Shown piece by piece: positions 1 to 9,553 of a stretch of 64,000 nucleotides of DNA. How positions within the stretch are numbered: position 1 is the first letter of the stretch; the number at the start of each line of letters is the position of its first letter. Origin of the DNA: Chitinophagaceae bacterium IBVUCB2 (GTDB taxonomy: Bacteria; Bacteroidota; Bacteroidia; Chitinophagales; Chitinophagaceae); assembly GCA_002127295.1 (NCBI GenBank), contig NFUV01000001.1, positions 1,984,001 through 2,048,000 on the forward strand, read 5' to 3'. The position numbers and the translations under genes are program-made. The notes under the pieces are model-generated. The model had not been told where the DNA came from. It made no database searches and saw nothing but the letters and a program-made list of their open reading frames with translations.

Positions 1-2438
1 CCCCACTTAATATCTTTCAAATAATTCAGCCATTGATAACCGGCCACCTGGTAAGGCCGCAATATCATTTTTAAATGATACGATGGATCAATCTCTTTTA
101 TTTTATTGAACTCCCGCAGCTTTTCATATTTTTCTTCCAGTTGTACGATCAGCTCCTCCTCGTCTCTTGTTTCATACAACTCATCCACCACACTTAAATG
201 ATAGCGGGACAATTTTAATGAATCCGTTTTGCCTTCACCTACTCTAAAGAGTAATGAATATTTTTTCAACCACTCTTCCGGTAAAATACCCAACGTTCCA
301 TCATTCAATTGCACAAACTGTTGCTTGTTGGCCAATGCTCTTTTTACTTCGGCCACCGTTACCTGCTGATCTCCGAAAAGAATATCCACTTTGGCATCAA
401 ACCAATCTGTATTACTGCTGATGAAGATCTTTGTTTGTGGCTTGGCCGTATTGAAACGAAAATTTTTCAGCGCTTCAAATCCAAATACCGGTGTTTTCAT
501 TTCCTTCATCGCATCAACAAATAAAAAGAACCAGTTATTCTTTAAAACATCTGCTCCTTTCAATGCCAATGTTCCGGAATCTTCATTGTACACAAAACTT
601 GAATGTAAGTTTTGCAGCTTCTGAATAAACTCTCCTTCTTTCTCCCTGTTGCGATGCACCACCAATACTTTATCGCCCTGCGGTACAATCATTTCATCTC
701 TATCTCTCGTTTTTGTTTCATACCCCTTGTAAGAAAACGAAGGCTGAAAAACGAGATACTCCCCTTTTTCCATCAGGAACAATTTCACTTCCGGATTGCC
801 ATCTTTAATTTCCTGCACCAGCGATTTGTCAAAATCCACTTTATGTTCTTTCGCCAGCGGCATGATAAATTCATTCAATGTTTTATTCCACTCCTCTGTT
901 GCCACACTCATTTTACCGCTTGGTAAAAATTTCTCTACCAGATGAATTACTTCATTATTTCTCCACAAGTGCGCCTGGTTATTATATAAGAAGAAGAGGG
1001 GTGTTGCGGCTTCGTTATCGCCAAGGTCAAACTCCAATGGACCCGTTTTTACCCTGCATTGAATGGTATAATGAGAATTTTTCTTAATAATAAAATGTGG
1101 TCTTGCTTCTTCTGCCTGTAATTGAAGTGGCTCCAGGTTATTTGTTTTGAACGGCTTTTTATCGGGTAATAAAAAAACAAATGGGCTACCCGATGTTTCA
1201 ATAAATATCTTTTTCAGTTTAGGTAAAAGATATTCTGCCATCAGCTCTTTGGTTTCCTCTGGCAGATCATCATCTTCATGATGAATTATATTTTCCCAGA
1301 TGCCGGAAAAAGGAGAGTTGCGGCTTACATATTTATTTATTTCGGATTCCTGCAGCTTTCGAAGCATCGTTAGCAATTCCCGGTCTCCTTCAGATAAATT
1401 ATCGGCATTTACATAGCGGCTGATGTCTAATTTTTCAACAGTTCCTGCAAAAGCATCATTGTTTTCATTGGGCTCGCCAATCACCACATCAACCGTAAAC
1501 TGGGGATAATTCTTTTTATTAAAATTAAAAACCACACCGAGTCGTTGCGAAGGTAATATTGCTGTTTCCTCCACTACCTGCGGCGCTTCGGTTATTTCCT
1601 TTTCCTTCATGGGAAGCAATACGGGTTTTGGTGCTACCGCAACCATTGCTACTCTTTTTATATTGGCATCCAACACTCTTAAAAAAGGTTTCCCATCCTT
1701 ATAGGCAAATTCAAACTTTCCTTTTAAATCATCGCTTAGTGAATATCCATACGCTTCCAGGAGTTTATTTTTTTCTTTATCCCAGTTACGGATACTTTCA
1801 AAATAATTTGCACCGTGTTTATTCAGCAATTGTAATAAAACAATTATTTTAGGAAGACATAGCGGATGACTTTCATCTTCATAATCGCAGCTGGTATCAA
1901 AGTTCTTTTCTTCGTTTTTTCGAATAATAACTTTGTATTCTTTGCCATCCAGTTTTACAGTTGCTTTTACCGTTTCATTCTCTGCAAAATCTATAATGGC
2001 TTTATTGGTACGTAAAAAAACTTCCGCTTCTTCTAATGTTTCAGGAGAAGAAAGCAGTCGTAATGTTTTTAGATCGATCGTTTTCATTTTAGCGACCGTA
2101 TGCCGCTGGTCATACTTTACTTCGTCGGCTTGCAGATGGCCCCTGTCAATCATTTCCTGTAACTGAAACAATGCTGCGGCTTCATGACGGCAAATATCTC
2201 CAAGATTATAGGGACAAGCACATCGTAGCGATGTGGCTTTGGGGTCTTTAAATTTTTGAATGTAGACTTTATAATAGGTGGCATAGCTGTCATCTTTTAC
2301 CCGAAAGACAGCAGAACCAAAAAGGTCATCGTATTCCACTAATTCAACAAAGCCGATAGCATGTATTTTTTTTCCCCGGCGAATCACTTCATCAGTTCCA
2401 TGTGTATATACATACTTAATAAGGTGCGGTAATGCCAT
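1..2438 (-). CDS. SWIM zinc-finger SNF2-type helicase, C-terminal part beyond window
   Basis: An open frame on the minus strand starts at an ATG at 2438 and runs without a stop through the left edge, giving about 812 residues. A SWIM zinc-finger motif (C-x-C-x7-C-x-H, CACPYN..ICRH) lies at about residues 73-85. The last visible residues read LRPYQVAGYQWLNYL, the Q-motif that opens the SNF2 ATPase core, so the Walker A and helicase motifs lie outside the window. The long middle region has the spacing expected of SNF2-associated SWIM proteins. Family knowledge: SWIM-SNF2 proteins are putative DNA-dependent ATPases of unclear role. The gene is partial because of the window edge; I see no frameshift in the parts I translated. 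Confidence 0.88.
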   Translation of the reverse strand, partial: MALPHLIKYVYTHGTDEVIRRGKKIHAIGFVELVEYDDLFGSAVFRVKDDSYATYYKVYIQKFKDPKATSLRCACPYNLGDICRHEAAALFQLQEMIDRGHLQADEVKYDQRHTVAKMKTIDLKTLRLLSSPETLEEAEVFLRTNKAIIDFAENETVKATVKLDGKEYKVIIRKNEEKNFDTSCDYEDESHPLCLPKIIVLLQLLNKHGANYFESIRNWDKEKNKLLEAYGYSLSDDLKGKFEFAYKDGKPFLRVLDANIKRVAMVAVAPKPVLLPMKEKEITEAPQVVEETAILPSQRLGVVFNFNKKNYPQFTVDVVIGEPNENNDAFAGTVEKLDISRYVNADNLSEGDRELLTMLRKLQESEINKYVSRNSPFSGIWENIIHHEDDDLPEETKELMAEYLLPKLKKIFIETSGSPFVFLLPDKKPFKTNNLEPLQLQAEEARPHFIIKKNSHYTIQCRVKTGPLEFDLGDNEAATPLFFLYNNQAHLWRNNEVIHLVEKFLPSGKMSVATEEWNKTLNEFIMPLAKEHKVDFDKSLVQEIKDGNPEVKLFLMEKGEYLVFQPSFSYKGYETKTRDRDEMIVPQGDKVLVVHRNREKEGEFIQKLQNLHSSFVYNEDSGTLALKGADVLKNNWFFLFVDAMKEMKTPVFGFEALKNFRFNTAKPQTKIFISSNTDWFDAKVDILFGDQQVTVAEVKRALANKQQFVQLNDGTLGILPEEWLKKYSLLFRVGEGKTDSLKLSRYHLSVVDELYETRDEEELIVQLEEKYEKLREFNKIKEIDPSYHLKMILRPYQVAGYQWLNYLKDIKW

Positions 2439-2598
2439 ATTTTAATTCGAAATTTTAAGCCATTATCCCATCATTGGAAAAAGGGCAATCGGCAAATGTA
2501 AAAGAATGTGCAGCGGATTTCCTTGCAAAATGAGAGAAATAAAAAATAAATTTTATTGGCAATTTGTATCCGCAAAAGAGAGTATCTTAGTAAGTTTT

Positions 2599-3324
2599 TT
2601 ATTGCGCCACCAACTTTCCGTCCATATATACTGGCAATACATTCGCCACATCATCCGTAAGACAATAACGGATGTCTTCAATCAAACCAAATCGCTCCAC
2701 CAAACGATGATAGTGTGTAAGCTGCGGGGCAAAATCTATCATCTTATTTTTATTCTGGAGGTACATTGTTTCAGCCATTAATGAACTGTCGCAATGAATT
2801 GTAAAATGCTGGGCAATACGATTGATAACTGCGCCGGCGAATAAGGTGTCTTCTAAATTAAAACGGTCTTTCCAACCGGCACAACCCAACACTACATTTT
2901 TATTTTCTTTGACCAGGAAATCACAAACGGCTGAGAGATTGGGAAACGAGCCGGAGATAATTGTATCCGCATTCTTGTCCAATGCCATTTGCAATAATCT
3001 TGTTCCGTTGGTAGTAGTTAGAACCAGTGTTTTATTTTCAATAAAATCTCTTGTATATTCTAAAGGAGAGTTGCCGTGTTGTAAGCCTTCTGCAATCATT
3101 CCATCTCTTTCGCCTGCCGCAATGCCCCCAATGCTTTTGCTGATATCAATTGCCTTAGGAACCGAATCAACGGGTATCACACATTTTGCTCCGTTATATA
3201 GTGCGGATGCGATTGTAGAGGTGGCCCGGAACACATCTATGATAACTACCACACTATTGCTGAGGTCGTATAAATGTAATAAGGCGGGGGACAAAGAGGT
3301 ATTGAGAGTTGGCTTGTTGCTCAT
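2599..3324 (-). CDS. comB: 2-phosphosulfolactate phosphatase-like protein (ComB family)
   Basis: The 241-residue product has the ComB signature near the N-terminus (VVIDVFRATSTIASAL) and a TTTNGTRLL segment near residue 105, both typical of the Mg-dependent family that hydrolyses 2-phosphosulfolactate to sulfolactate. In methanogens this is a coenzyme M step. In Bacteroidota the physiological substrate is not settled, so the exact reaction is an inference from family. The length is normal. It is the last gene of a minus-strand run and a TATTTTTG box lies about 20 nt upstream of the ATG. Confidence 0.85.
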   Translation of the reverse strand: MSNKPTLNTSLSPALLHLYDLSNSVVVIIDVFRATSTIASALYNGAKCVIPVDSVPKAIDISKSIGGIAAGERDGMIAEGLQHGNSPLEYTRDFIENKTLVLTTTNGTRLLQMALDKNADTIISGSFPNLSAVCDFLVKENKNVVLGCAGWKDRFNLEDTLFAGAVINRIAQHFTIHCDSSLMAETMYLQNKNKMIDFAPQLTHYHRLVERFGLIEDIRYCLTDDVANVLPVYMDGKLVAQ

Positions 3325-3374
3325 AGTTAGTAAAAAACAAAAATAAAGGAACAGAATGTAAGAGAAAGGACTTG

Positions 3375-3851
3375 CTATTTAATTAACAGGTTTTTCCATT
3401 TACCTGTTTCTGCATATTCTTTTATGGTGTTATTCCGTTGTTCCAACAGGCGGCGAAGGTATTTGGTAAGGTAGAGGCTATTGAACCAGCGGCCGAACAT
3501 TCCATAAGGTGATTCAAAATGAAAAAGGTCAATCAGGATGGTTCCATTATCGCAGGGTTTAAAATAATGCTCATGTTTCATCATTTTAAAATCTCCCTGC
3601 AGCTGTTCATCCATAAACATTTCTGATTTTTTCATAGCAGAAACTTTTACACGCAACAGGCGGTTTTTAAAAAGATGCTTGGCTTGCCAGGTTACAGTCT
3701 CGTCTTTTTCAATTAGTCCAAATCTTGTTCCGGCAACAGCTTCTTCTTTATAGGCACTCATAGATTGTTTGTGCAAACCAATATGACGACTGAGATCGAA
3801 CACCACATTGGTGGGTGCAGCAATAAATGTAGTAATGTGAATAGTTGGCAT
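3375..3851 (-). CDS. SRPBCC-fold (polyketide cyclase/START-like) protein
   Basis: The 158-residue protein starts with a beta-strand followed by a FIAAPTNVVFDLSRHIGLH segment, the usual opening of the SRPBCC lipid/hydrophobic-ligand binding fold. Towards the C-terminus an amphipathic helix (YLTKYLRRLLEQRNNTIKEY) matches the long closing helix of the fold. There is no signal peptide, so it is probably cytoplasmic. No ligand can be inferred. It lies between comB and gcvT on the same strand with short gaps and may be cotranscribed with them. Confidence 0.7.
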   Translation of the reverse strand: MPTIHITTFIAAPTNVVFDLSRHIGLHKQSMSAYKEEAVAGTRFGLIEKDETVTWQAKHLFKNRLLRVKVSAMKKSEMFMDEQLQGDFKMMKHEHYFKPCDNGTILIDLFHFESPYGMFGRWFNSLYLTKYLRRLLEQRNNTIKEYAETGKWKNLLIK

Positions 3852-3922
3852 TTTAGCAAGTTTGAGGTACTAAATAAAAAAGTACAACTGCAATCGCAAA
3901 AATCTTACCGCTTCGCTTGTTT

Positions 3923-5029
3923 TTATGAAAAGGGAATCTTAGCTACTTTAGCCTGTAGCAATTTATCTCTTACTTTAATGTAAATATTCGTATCAAGCGC
4001 CGCAAAGTTTGTTCGTACATACCCCATACCAATAGCTTTACCGAGGCTGGGAGATTGTGTACCAGAAGTTACATGTCCGATAGTAGCGCCGGTAAAATCT
4101 TTGATCTCATAGCCCTGGCGTGGAATACCTTTTTCTATCATTTCAAATCCTACCAGCTTTCTTTCCACCCCCTCTGCTTTTTGCCTGGCAAATATTTCTT
4201 TTGATGTAAAGTCTTTGGTGAATTTAGTTATCCAGCCCAACCCTGCTTCCAATGGCGAAGTGGTGTCATCAATATCGTTACCATATAAACAAAAACCCAT
4301 TTCTAATCGTAAGGTGTCTCTTGCTCCAAGCCCCACTGGTTTTAAACCCTGCGGCCCCCCGGCAGCAAAAATGGCATCCCATATTTTATCTGCTGCACCG
4401 TCCTTATCTTCAAAATAAATTTCAACACCACCAGCACCTGTATAGCCGGTAGCACTAATTACTACATTATCTACTCCTGCAAATTTTCCTTTGGTAAAAG
4501 TGTAATACTTAAGATTTAAAATATCAATCTCTGTAAGTGGCTGTAAAATTTTTGTTGCATTGGGACCTTGTATAGCCAGCAAACATGTTTTGTCAGAAAT
4601 ATTGTGCATCTCAACAGCAGCGGTACCGGCCTGTCCCGCAGGCTGGTTATATTTTTGAATCCAGTTCCAGTCCTTATCAATGTTGGAAGCATTTACTACC
4701 AGCATATATACTTTATTCTCTTCTATACAATACACCAGCAAGTCATCTACTATTCCTCCTTCTTCATTCGGCAGACAACTGTATTGAGCTTGCCCGTTTT
4801 TTAATTTAGATGCATCATTACTGGTAACCCGTTGAATAAGATCTAATGCACCTTCTCCTTTTAAAATAAATTCTCCCATGTGGCTAACATCAAACACACC
4901 TGCATTTTTTCTTACTGCAGCATGTTCATCATTGATACCTGTGTAGGAAATGGGCATGTTGTACCCGGCAAACTCAGCCATTTTAGCACCAAGGGCAATG
5001 TGTTTATCTGTAAAAGGCGTATTCTTCAT
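3923..5029 (-). CDS. gcvT: Glycine cleavage system T protein (aminomethyltransferase)
   Basis: The 368-residue protein is full length for GcvT. It has [10 protein letters not shown] near the N-terminus, the conserved [13 protein letters not shown] segment at about residues 42-54, a central [12 protein letters not shown] motif and [13 protein letters not shown] near residue 235. The enzyme moves the methylene group from lipoamide-bound aminomethyl on GcvH to tetrahydrofolate, releasing ammonia. The other glycine-cleavage genes (gcvH, gcvP) are not in this window, so the system is dispersed. The start ATG is followed directly by typical T-protein sequence. Confidence 0.96.
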   Translation of the reverse strand: MKNTPFTDKHIALGAKMAEFAGYNMPISYTGINDEHAAVRKNAGVFDVSHMGEFILKGEGALDLIQRVTSNDASKLKNGQAQYSCLPNEEGGIVDDLLVYCIEENKVYMLVVNASNIDKDWNWIQKYNQPAGQAGTAAVEMHNISDKTCLLAIQGPNATKILQPLTEIDILNLKYYTFTKGKFAGVDNVVISATGYTGAGGVEIYFEDKDGAADKIWDAIFAAGGPQGLKPVGLGARDTLRLEMGFCLYGNDIDDTTSPLEAGLGWITKFTKDFTSKEIFARQKAEGVERKLVGFEMIEKGIPRQGYEIKDFTGATIGHVTSGTQSPSLGKAIGMGYVRTNFAALDTNIYIKVRDKLLQAKVAKIPFS

Positions 5030-5140
5030 ATAGCAAAATTGTGAGCAAATGTAGACAAAATGCTTTTACTCTTAATAACCAGTTTCAGTAAAGAAGTTTT
5101 GTTATGTATGAATTCTTTACATTTATAATAAATAATCCCA

Positions 5141-6049
5141 ATGAAAAGAATTGCAGTGCTTTCGTTTTTTTTAATGGCCGTTATTTTTACCCATGCACAA
5201 AAAATTACCGGCTGCGGTTTTAAAGTTCCTCCCCGCCAACTAAATAAAACAAACTTTGCATCTATATATGAAGCCAAAGAAATTCTTGAAAACATGCTCG
5301 ACACTATTCAGTGGAAAGAGAATTTCAGTATCATGGAACAAAATGGTATTCGTAATGCATATGCCACTATCATCAACCGTGTACGCTGGATCATTTATGA
5401 CAATATTTTTTTAGAGGATATCGATGCCTATACGTCTACTAAATGGGCTTCCATCAGCATACTGGCACATGAAATGGGACACCATTATTATAATCATGTA
5501 GTAAGCAGCAGCGGCAGTACACCGCCGAAAGAAATTGAAGCAGATGCTTTTTCTGGCTATGTAATGCAAAAACTTGGAGCTGGACTTAATGAATCAGTTG
5601 CGGCCATTAGTACCATTGCTACAGACAGGGGAAGTAGTACCCATCCTGCAAAAAAGGACAGGATTGATGCAATTACAAGGGGTTGGAATGCGGCAAAAAA
5701 TACTAATACAGCACCGCCTACGCAACCAACAAATCCAACAACTAACCCTCCCAAGCCACCAACAAACCCAACAACGACTCCCTCAGATGATGCAAGCTGG
5801 ATAAGTCTTACTATACAAAGTACCAAAGATGAGTCTGTATGGCTTAGTGATGATGGGAAGAATTACCTGCAGGCAACAATTAAAAGCGGGGGCTCTTTTG
5901 TTTTCAAATTCGAAATTTATAATCATGGTTGGCTAAGGCTTCCTTACTTCAATGGCTATCGTGTTTATAAGCTTCTCCATGGAAAAGATTACAGCATTCT
6001 CTGGAACCGGCGAACTAAAAACTGGACATTGGTGGAAGTTCCAAATTAG
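5141..6049 (+). CDS. Exported zinc metalloprotease (M48-like) with Pro/Thr linker and C-terminal domain
   Basis: The 302-residue product begins with a signal peptide ending ..THAQ. A gluzincin motif HEMGHHYYNH lies at about residues 112-121 and a downstream EIEADAFSGY supplies the likely third zinc-ligand glutamate, as in M48 peptidases. A Pro/Thr/Asn-rich linker (about residues 190-220) joins the catalytic domain to a C-terminal region of about 80 residues with aromatic beta-strand character that I do not recognise. Location is probably periplasmic or extracellular. It is monocistronic, diverging from gcvT. Substrate unknown. Confidence 0.75.
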   Translation: MKRIAVLSFFLMAVIFTHAQKITGCGFKVPPRQLNKTNFASIYEAKEILENMLDTIQWKENFSIMEQNGIRNAYATIINRVRWIIYDNIFLEDIDAYTSTKWASISILAHEMGHHYYNHVVSSSGSTPPKEIEADAFSGYVMQKLGAGLNESVAAISTIATDRGSSTHPAKKDRIDAITRGWNAAKNTNTAPPTQPTNPTTNPPKPPTNPTTTPSDDASWISLTIQSTKDESVWLSDDGKNYLQATIKSGGSFVFKFEIYNHGWLRLPYFNGYRVYKLLHGKDYSILWNRRTKNWTLVEVPN

Positions 6050-6067
6050 TTATACTATTAAAAATAA

Positions 6068-6089
6068 GATGGCCCTTAAAAGGGCCATC
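6068..6089 (-). terminator. Hairpin terminator for the leftward 6161-6637 gene
   Basis: GATGGCCC pairs perfectly with GGGCCATC around a short A/T loop. Read on the minus strand, the stem is followed by TTATTTTTAA, so it fits an intrinsic terminator for the leftward gene. Rightward it lacks a T-tract. Confidence 0.6.
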
Positions 6090-6095
6090 GCTATA

Positions 6096-6113
6096 CCCGG
6101 CTCCTGCGCCGGG
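6096..6113. terminator. GC-rich hairpin in convergent gap
   Basis: CCCGGC and GCCGGG form a 6-bp stem with a six-base loop next to the previous hairpin, inside the gap between two convergent genes. There is no T-tract on either side, so it may only be a 3'-end stabilising stem. Confidence 0.4.
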
Positions 6114-6160
6114 ACTTCAACCTATGTGTAGTACTAAAATGAGTTTTCTTCTATTTAGTA

Positions 6161-6637
6161 CTAGTGATCATAACTAACTACCCTGGTTACTTTCCACTGA
6201 TCATTTTTCTTTTGCCAGATCATGATATTCTTAAAGGTGCCGCAATCATTTTTTCCATTTTCCATATGGCAAAATGTATGAGCACAAATTTCTACGGCGC
6301 CAAAATCTTTGATAGGATAGACTTCTAAACTGCCTTTTACAATGTCCCTTCTCAGGCCGGTTGTTTTATTTCGTTCAAACAAGGTTTTAAAATTTTTCAT
6401 TGTTTTTTTATAATCCGAAAGGCCACCCTTATCATGATAAAACTCCAGATCTTCTGAAAATGTTGCTTTTAATTTATTTAAATCCTGTGCATTAAAAGCA
6501 TCGAACATAACACTATCCATAATTGCTATCTCCTTGTACAATTTATCATCGGAAAGTTTTTCTTTGCTTTTTGCTCCTGAAAAAGCAGAAAGGATGAACA
6601 ACAAGATCACTAAAGAAACCAATTTATTCTTCTTCAT
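6161..6637 (-). CDS. Exported NTF2-like (DUF4440/SnoaL-like) protein
   Basis: The 158-residue product has a hydrophobic signal segment (residues 5-20) and then the NTF2-like pattern: MDSVMFDAFNAQDLNKLKATFSEDL, a phenylalanine-rich helix, and a final W..V..VVSYDH strand. Such proteins often bind small ligands or are catalytically inert; no function can be assigned. It lies 9 nt downstream of the PspC gene on the same strand and is probably cotranscribed with it. Confidence 0.7.
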   Translation of the reverse strand: MKKNKLVSLVILLFILSAFSGAKSKEKLSDDKLYKEIAIMDSVMFDAFNAQDLNKLKATFSEDLEFYHDKGGLSDYKKTMKNFKTLFERNKTTGLRRDIVKGSLEVYPIKDFGAVEICAHTFCHMENGKNDCGTFKNIMIWQKKNDQWKVTRVVSYDH

Positions 6638-6646
6638 ACTTCCTTA

Positions 6647-8902
6647 TTAAAACCATTGCACTAGTGAAGAAGCTGGTAACGGGCCGCTTGCAAATGCTTT
6701 TTCTTCTGTGTTCACTTTTTTGATTGTTTTCTTAATGCTGGTTTGTGATTTTTTCTTTGCTTCTTCCAGGTCCCTGATGATTTTTTCGCTTTCTTCCTTT
6801 TTTCGTTTCTCTATGTCAATTCTTTTTTGAATGTCATTTTCCGGATTATTTGAAGGAGCAGTGTTGTTGCCGGGATATCTATAATTACTATCAGGTACCA
6901 CCGCATCTTTTACTTCTGTTCCATTTTCATCTTTCAACCGGCCATTAATATCCATTATATAATCAACGCCTGAACGATAGCGATGTGATCTGTAATCACT
7001 ATCTATATCAAAACCAACAACTCTATTACGACGGCGGCTTCTTTCAACTCTTACGTTTACAGGGTTCAGCTTATCATTCACCGATTCATCAAATCTTATT
7101 TTTTTACCAATCGGTATTTGTATTTCAATTTCTACATGCTGGCCACGGAATTTACTTTCTTTATCTACAATGTATCCATTGCCCAGATCAAGTACACTAT
7201 CTCTTGAAGTAACCGTGTAATAAATTTTTTCGGCCCGGCCTAACGCTTCAGTTTCTGATCTTCCGAAGCTGTATTTCTTCATGGTAACATGATAGAAAGA
7301 ATCAGCACTTGCTTTTACGTCAAACTCAACAGTTGATAGTTTCAAAGTGTCAGATGATAGATCCCATCCGGTACTACCACCATCATTCATCCAGCCAAAA
7401 CGACCTGTATATTCTAATTCCTGTGCAGACACAGCTACAATCATTTTACCTTGTGTTGGTTGAGTGATGCTGATTGGAGTATCAGTATGTTCATATTCAC
7501 GGAAATCTTTTGTAACACTTGATGCTAATAAAATTGCTGCTACCCAACCAACTGTCCATAAAGCGCCGAATGTCCATCCTAAATAATTGTTACGGGATTT
7601 TGTTCTTGTAATACGGCGGAATACCCAAATGATAAATCCAATTAATGGAACTATTAAAAAGAAAATTAATGTACCCCATGCATAGATCTGTTGCCATTTA
7701 CTGGTCCATAAAAAATTATTAACCGGCCACCAGGCTATACCACCAAACAATAAAGCAATCAAGGCAACAAAGAGTGAAAATGCAATAGTACCTGCAATAA
7801 ATAAGAAGAAGGCTTTAAATAATACACCTATTACATGACCCAATCCTCTTCCTCCCCTGGTCACAGTTTCATTTACATCTGCAGCAAATGTTTTACCTCT
7901 TGTGTTTGCAAACTCTTTTGCTCTCTCACCAAAATTTTGTGCTGATTCTTTTACTTCTTCTCCCCACTCTTTTGCTCTTTCTTTAAAACCAGCTGTCGTT
8001 TCTTTCACATTTTGGCGAATTCTGTTCACATCCACTTTCTCGCCACGCATTTCCATTTTTTCGTAAGTGCTGTGAGCTTCAGGTAGCACCATCCACAATA
8101 CAACATAAATAAGAAAGAACGTACCAGTCAATGAACCAAATACAATATTGGGAACTACTATAAAATCATTATGCCAGTTATCGGTATTCAGAATTCCCAT
8201 CAGAATACTAAAAATGATTGGCGCAGCAAAAATCAATCGGATGTTAGTTGCTTTTTTACCAAAGTAAGCAGCTAGTCCGCCTGCTACACCACCGATCACT
8301 TTATCATCGGGATTACGATATAATCTTTTACCAGAAAAGCCTTCCAGGTCTTTTGGTGGTAATACAACCCATAATATTAAATAAGCTAAAAAGCCTAATC
8401 CAAAACCACCGAAAGTGATGATAGCAAATAAAATTCTTACGATCGCCGGGTCAACATTCATATAAGCTGCAATACCGCTACACACACCCCCGATAAATTT
8501 ATCACTTGTATCACGGTACAATCTTCCTCTTTCTTTTTTGGGCTCGGTACCTGCATTAGTATTGGTAGTATTTGATTGTTGTGAAGAAGATGATGCTTGC
8601 GAGAATTGTGCAGACTCTGCTGTAGCAGTTTCTTTGTCTGCTGCTTCAAAATCTTCCACTCTTCCCATAGAACTGATGATTTCTTCAACATCAGCATCAG
8701 CAATAGCAGTGGTGCCTTTGCGAACTTTATCACTCATGAGTTCTGCAATACGGCTTTCAATATCGTTAATGATCTCATCTCTGCCATCTTCATTAGCAAA
8801 GTATCGCCGTAAACTTTCAATATAGCTTTGCAGCTTTTCATAAGCAGAATCTTCAATCGGTATTACCCGGCCGCTTAAGTTTATGTTGATGATCTTTTTC
8901 AT
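6647..8902 (-). CDS. Large PspC-domain membrane protein
   Basis: The 751-residue protein has a cytoplasmic N-terminus of about 95 residues (helical, ending EIISSMGRVEDFEA) and two consecutive PspC domains, each starting RLYR(D/N)..DK.IGGV and ending in a VVLPP/MVLPE hydrophobic segment (about residues 125-185 and 192-275). A charged helix follows, then three further membrane spans (about residues 365-470), a beta-rich extracytoplasmic region, and a coiled coil (IDIEKRKKEESEKIIRDLEE) near the C-terminus. PspC domains sense envelope stress in phage-shock systems. The adjoining padR gene and shared promoter make this a PadR-controlled membrane-stress unit; the actual signal is unknown. Confidence 0.85.
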   Translation of the reverse strand: MKKIININLSGRVIPIEDSAYEKLQSYIESLRRYFANEDGRDEIINDIESRIAELMSDKVRKGTTAIADADVEEIISSMGRVEDFEAADKETATAESAQFSQASSSSQQSNTTNTNAGTEPKKERGRLYRDTSDKFIGGVCSGIAAYMNVDPAIVRILFAIITFGGFGLGFLAYLILWVVLPPKDLEGFSGKRLYRNPDDKVIGGVAGGLAAYFGKKATNIRLIFAAPIIFSILMGILNTDNWHNDFIVVPNIVFGSLTGTFFLIYVVLWMVLPEAHSTYEKMEMRGEKVDVNRIRQNVKETTAGFKERAKEWGEEVKESAQNFGERAKEFANTRGKTFAADVNETVTRGGRGLGHVIGVLFKAFFLFIAGTIAFSLFVALIALLFGGIAWWPVNNFLWTSKWQQIYAWGTLIFFLIVPLIGFIIWVFRRITRTKSRNNYLGWTFGALWTVGWVAAILLASSVTKDFREYEHTDTPISITQPTQGKMIVAVSAQELEYTGRFGWMNDGGSTGWDLSSDTLKLSTVEFDVKASADSFYHVTMKKYSFGRSETEALGRAEKIYYTVTSRDSVLDLGNGYIVDKESKFRGQHVEIEIQIPIGKKIRFDESVNDKLNPVNVRVERSRRRNRVVGFDIDSDYRSHRYRSGVDYIMDINGRLKDENGTEVKDAVVPDSNYRYPGNNTAPSNNPENDIQKRIDIEKRKKEESEKIIRDLEEAKKKSQTSIKKTIKKVNTEEKAFASGPLPASSLVQWF

Positions 8903-8937
8903 TGTATATTATTTTGGTTGAAGTAGGTTTATATTGG

Positions 8938-9288
8938 TTATTCACTTAATGGTTCGGAAGATTTTTTACTGGTTAAAGCATTTACACCGTTCGATAGTTC
9001 CTCCCAGGTTAGTTCCAATTCTTTGTAAAAGCTTTCTCCCTTTTCTGTTAGCATAAAATACTTGCGGGGTGGGCCGGAGTTACTTTCTACCCATCGGTAA
9101 GTTAGCATTTCCGCATTTTTTAACCGGGTGAGCAAGGGGTATAAAGTTCCCTCCAGTATTTGAAGGTTGGCTGCCCGCATCTCTTCTACAATATCACTGG
9201 GATAAGCTTCTCCCCGGCGAATAATGGAAAGAATGCAAAACTCCAGTATCCCTTTGCGCATCTGACTCTGTGTGTTTTCAATATTCAT
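8938..9288 (-). CDS. PadR-family transcriptional regulator
   Basis: The 116-residue winged-helix protein has the PadR pattern: RKGILEFCILSIIRRGEAYPSDIVEEM, then ILEGTLYPLLTRLKNAEML for the recognition helix and wing, then GPPRKYFMLTEKGE. It is the first gene of a minus-strand unit with the PspC gene 35 nt downstream. In Bacteroidota this pair is common. A perfect 12-bp inverted repeat at its promoter (9327-9361) is the probable binding site, so it should repress itself and the pspC gene. Confidence 0.9.
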   Translation of the reverse strand: MNIENTQSQMRKGILEFCILSIIRRGEAYPSDIVEEMRAANLQILEGTLYPLLTRLKNAEMLTYRWVESNSGPPRKYFMLTEKGESFYKELELTWEELSNGVNALTSKKSSEPLSE

Positions 9289-9313
9289 AGCCCTACGTTT
9301 TACTAATATGACT

Positions 9314-9361
9314 CAAAGATAAGGTGATATTTGGTACTATGCAACACAAAGTACCAAATAT
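9314..9361 (-). promoter_or_regulatory. padR-pspC promoter with PadR-type operator
   Basis: On the minus strand, a TTG (9342-9344), a 20-nt spacer and TATCTTTG (9314-9321) match the Bacteroidota -33/-7 consensus. The arms ATATTTGGTACT (9327-9338) and AGTACCAAATAT (9350-9361) form a perfect 12-bp inverted repeat with an 11-nt centre that contains the -33 TTG. Occupancy by a dimeric regulator would block RNA polymerase. The start codon of padR lies 25 nt from the -7 box. Confidence 0.7.
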
Positions 9362-9553
9362 TTCAGGGTATTGGGTGTGCAAAAAACGGAGACTATGCCA
9401 TGCAATCCTTTACTGGAGGGTATTTCAGCCAAATTTGATCCCCGGAAAATATTTTTTTGGCCTTCCACGAATGGCAAAATGACTGTATGATTGCGCCAAA
9501 ACCGTTTAGGGCGGGGCGGAGTTTTTACCGATTTTTGCCCCTCAGTAATTATT

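Noticed and set aside
2822-3346. A 174-codon plus-strand frame opposite comB
   Set aside because: It is the complement of a clear ComB gene and has no family features.
5557-5826. Minus-strand Gly/Val-rich frame opposite the protease linker
   Set aside because: The glycine-rich sequence arises from complementing Pro/Thr codons of the linker.
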